Positions 13,116-13,173 of a stretch of 13,173 nt of DNA are shown piece after piece. The first letter of the stretch is position 1; each line of letters opens with the position of its first letter. Made by a program: the position numbers and the translations under genes. The notes beneath the pieces are model-generated. The model ran no database searches. It saw only the letters and a list, made by a program, of their open reading frames with translations, and was not told where the DNA came from. This stretch comes from Actinomycetes bacterium (GTDB taxonomy: Bacteria; Actinomycetota; Acidimicrobiia; Acidimicrobiales; Palsa-688). The stretch spans positions 1-13,173 of the forward strand of contig JAJZYO010000019.1 in assembly GCA_021798075.1 (NCBI GenBank), written 5' to 3'.

Positions 13116-13173
13116 TTAGGCGGTCTTCTTGATGACCGGGTACCGGGTACGGGGTGGTCGGCACGTACCTTTG
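13116..13173 (-). CDS. Possible 3' end of an unidentified minus-strand gene
   Basis: On the minus strand the last 58 bases are open and end in TAA (complement of 13116-13118). The implied C-terminus is basic, RYPVIKKTA. It would be convergent with the DegV gene across a 28-base, AT-richer gap. Too little is present to identify a product, and an open stretch of 18 codons is not significant by itself in high-GC DNA. Confidence 0.25.
   Translation of the reverse strand, partial: KGTCRPPRTRYPVIKKTA

Overview
This 13.2 kb window is high-GC DNA with many GTG and TTG starts. It carries the block gcvH, a GarA-like FHA gene, a MerR gene, a DUF151 nuclease gene and a second MerR gene. That is the same gene order as mycobacterial Rv1826 to Rv1830. 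This points to an actinobacterium. The two-subunit glycine decarboxylase (gcvPA/gcvPB) and the zinc-ribbon FHA protein argue against Mycobacterium itself. A deep lineage such as Acidimicrobiia is my inference.

Layout. (1) 1-2568: the 3' part of a soluble MgtE-N/CBS protein, a 316-bp intergenic stretch with several inverted repeats that could be a structured leader, then an Nramp-fold transporter whose metal-site motifs are changed (DPGN to DAGG, MPH to APW). Together these suggest a magnesium uptake and sensing unit. (2) 2569-2730: two identical 51-bp repeats, each holding a strong GC hairpin, followed by a promoter-like site. (3) 2731-10152: ten and a half kilobases less the ends hold eight same-strand genes. 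They are gcvH, zinc-ribbon FHA (GarA-like), MerR (Rv1828-like), DUF151 nuclease, MerR (Rv1830-like), gcvT, gcvPA and gcvPB. They encode the H, T and P proteins of the glycine cleavage system; the L protein (lipoamide dehydrogenase) is not here. (4) 10198-11457, minus strand: a two-membrane-segment, proline/threonine-rich protein with an external C-terminal domain resembling RodZ DUF4115. It is convergent with gcvPB across a hairpin. (5) 11565-13087, plus strand: a divergent PlsY-like protein and a DegV/FakB-like fatty-acid-binding protein. These overlap, and the second gene apparently starts at CTG. (6) The last 58 bases may hold the end of a minus-strand gene.

How the parts work together. 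GarA-like FHA proteins control 2-oxoglutarate and glutamate metabolism in relatives, and here one is co-located with glycine catabolism. FakB proteins present fatty acids for phosphorylation to acyl-phosphate, which is the PlsY acyl donor, so region 5 looks like a phospholipid-synthesis pair. Several promoters fit a TANNNT element 6-8 nt before the start codon with no clear Shine-Dalgarno, which suggests leaderless transcription. No RNA genes, insertion sequences, phage genes or CRISPR array were seen. The most novel items are the altered Nramp metal site beside a detached MgtE sensor, the degenerate PlsY motifs, and the CTG start of the DegV gene.
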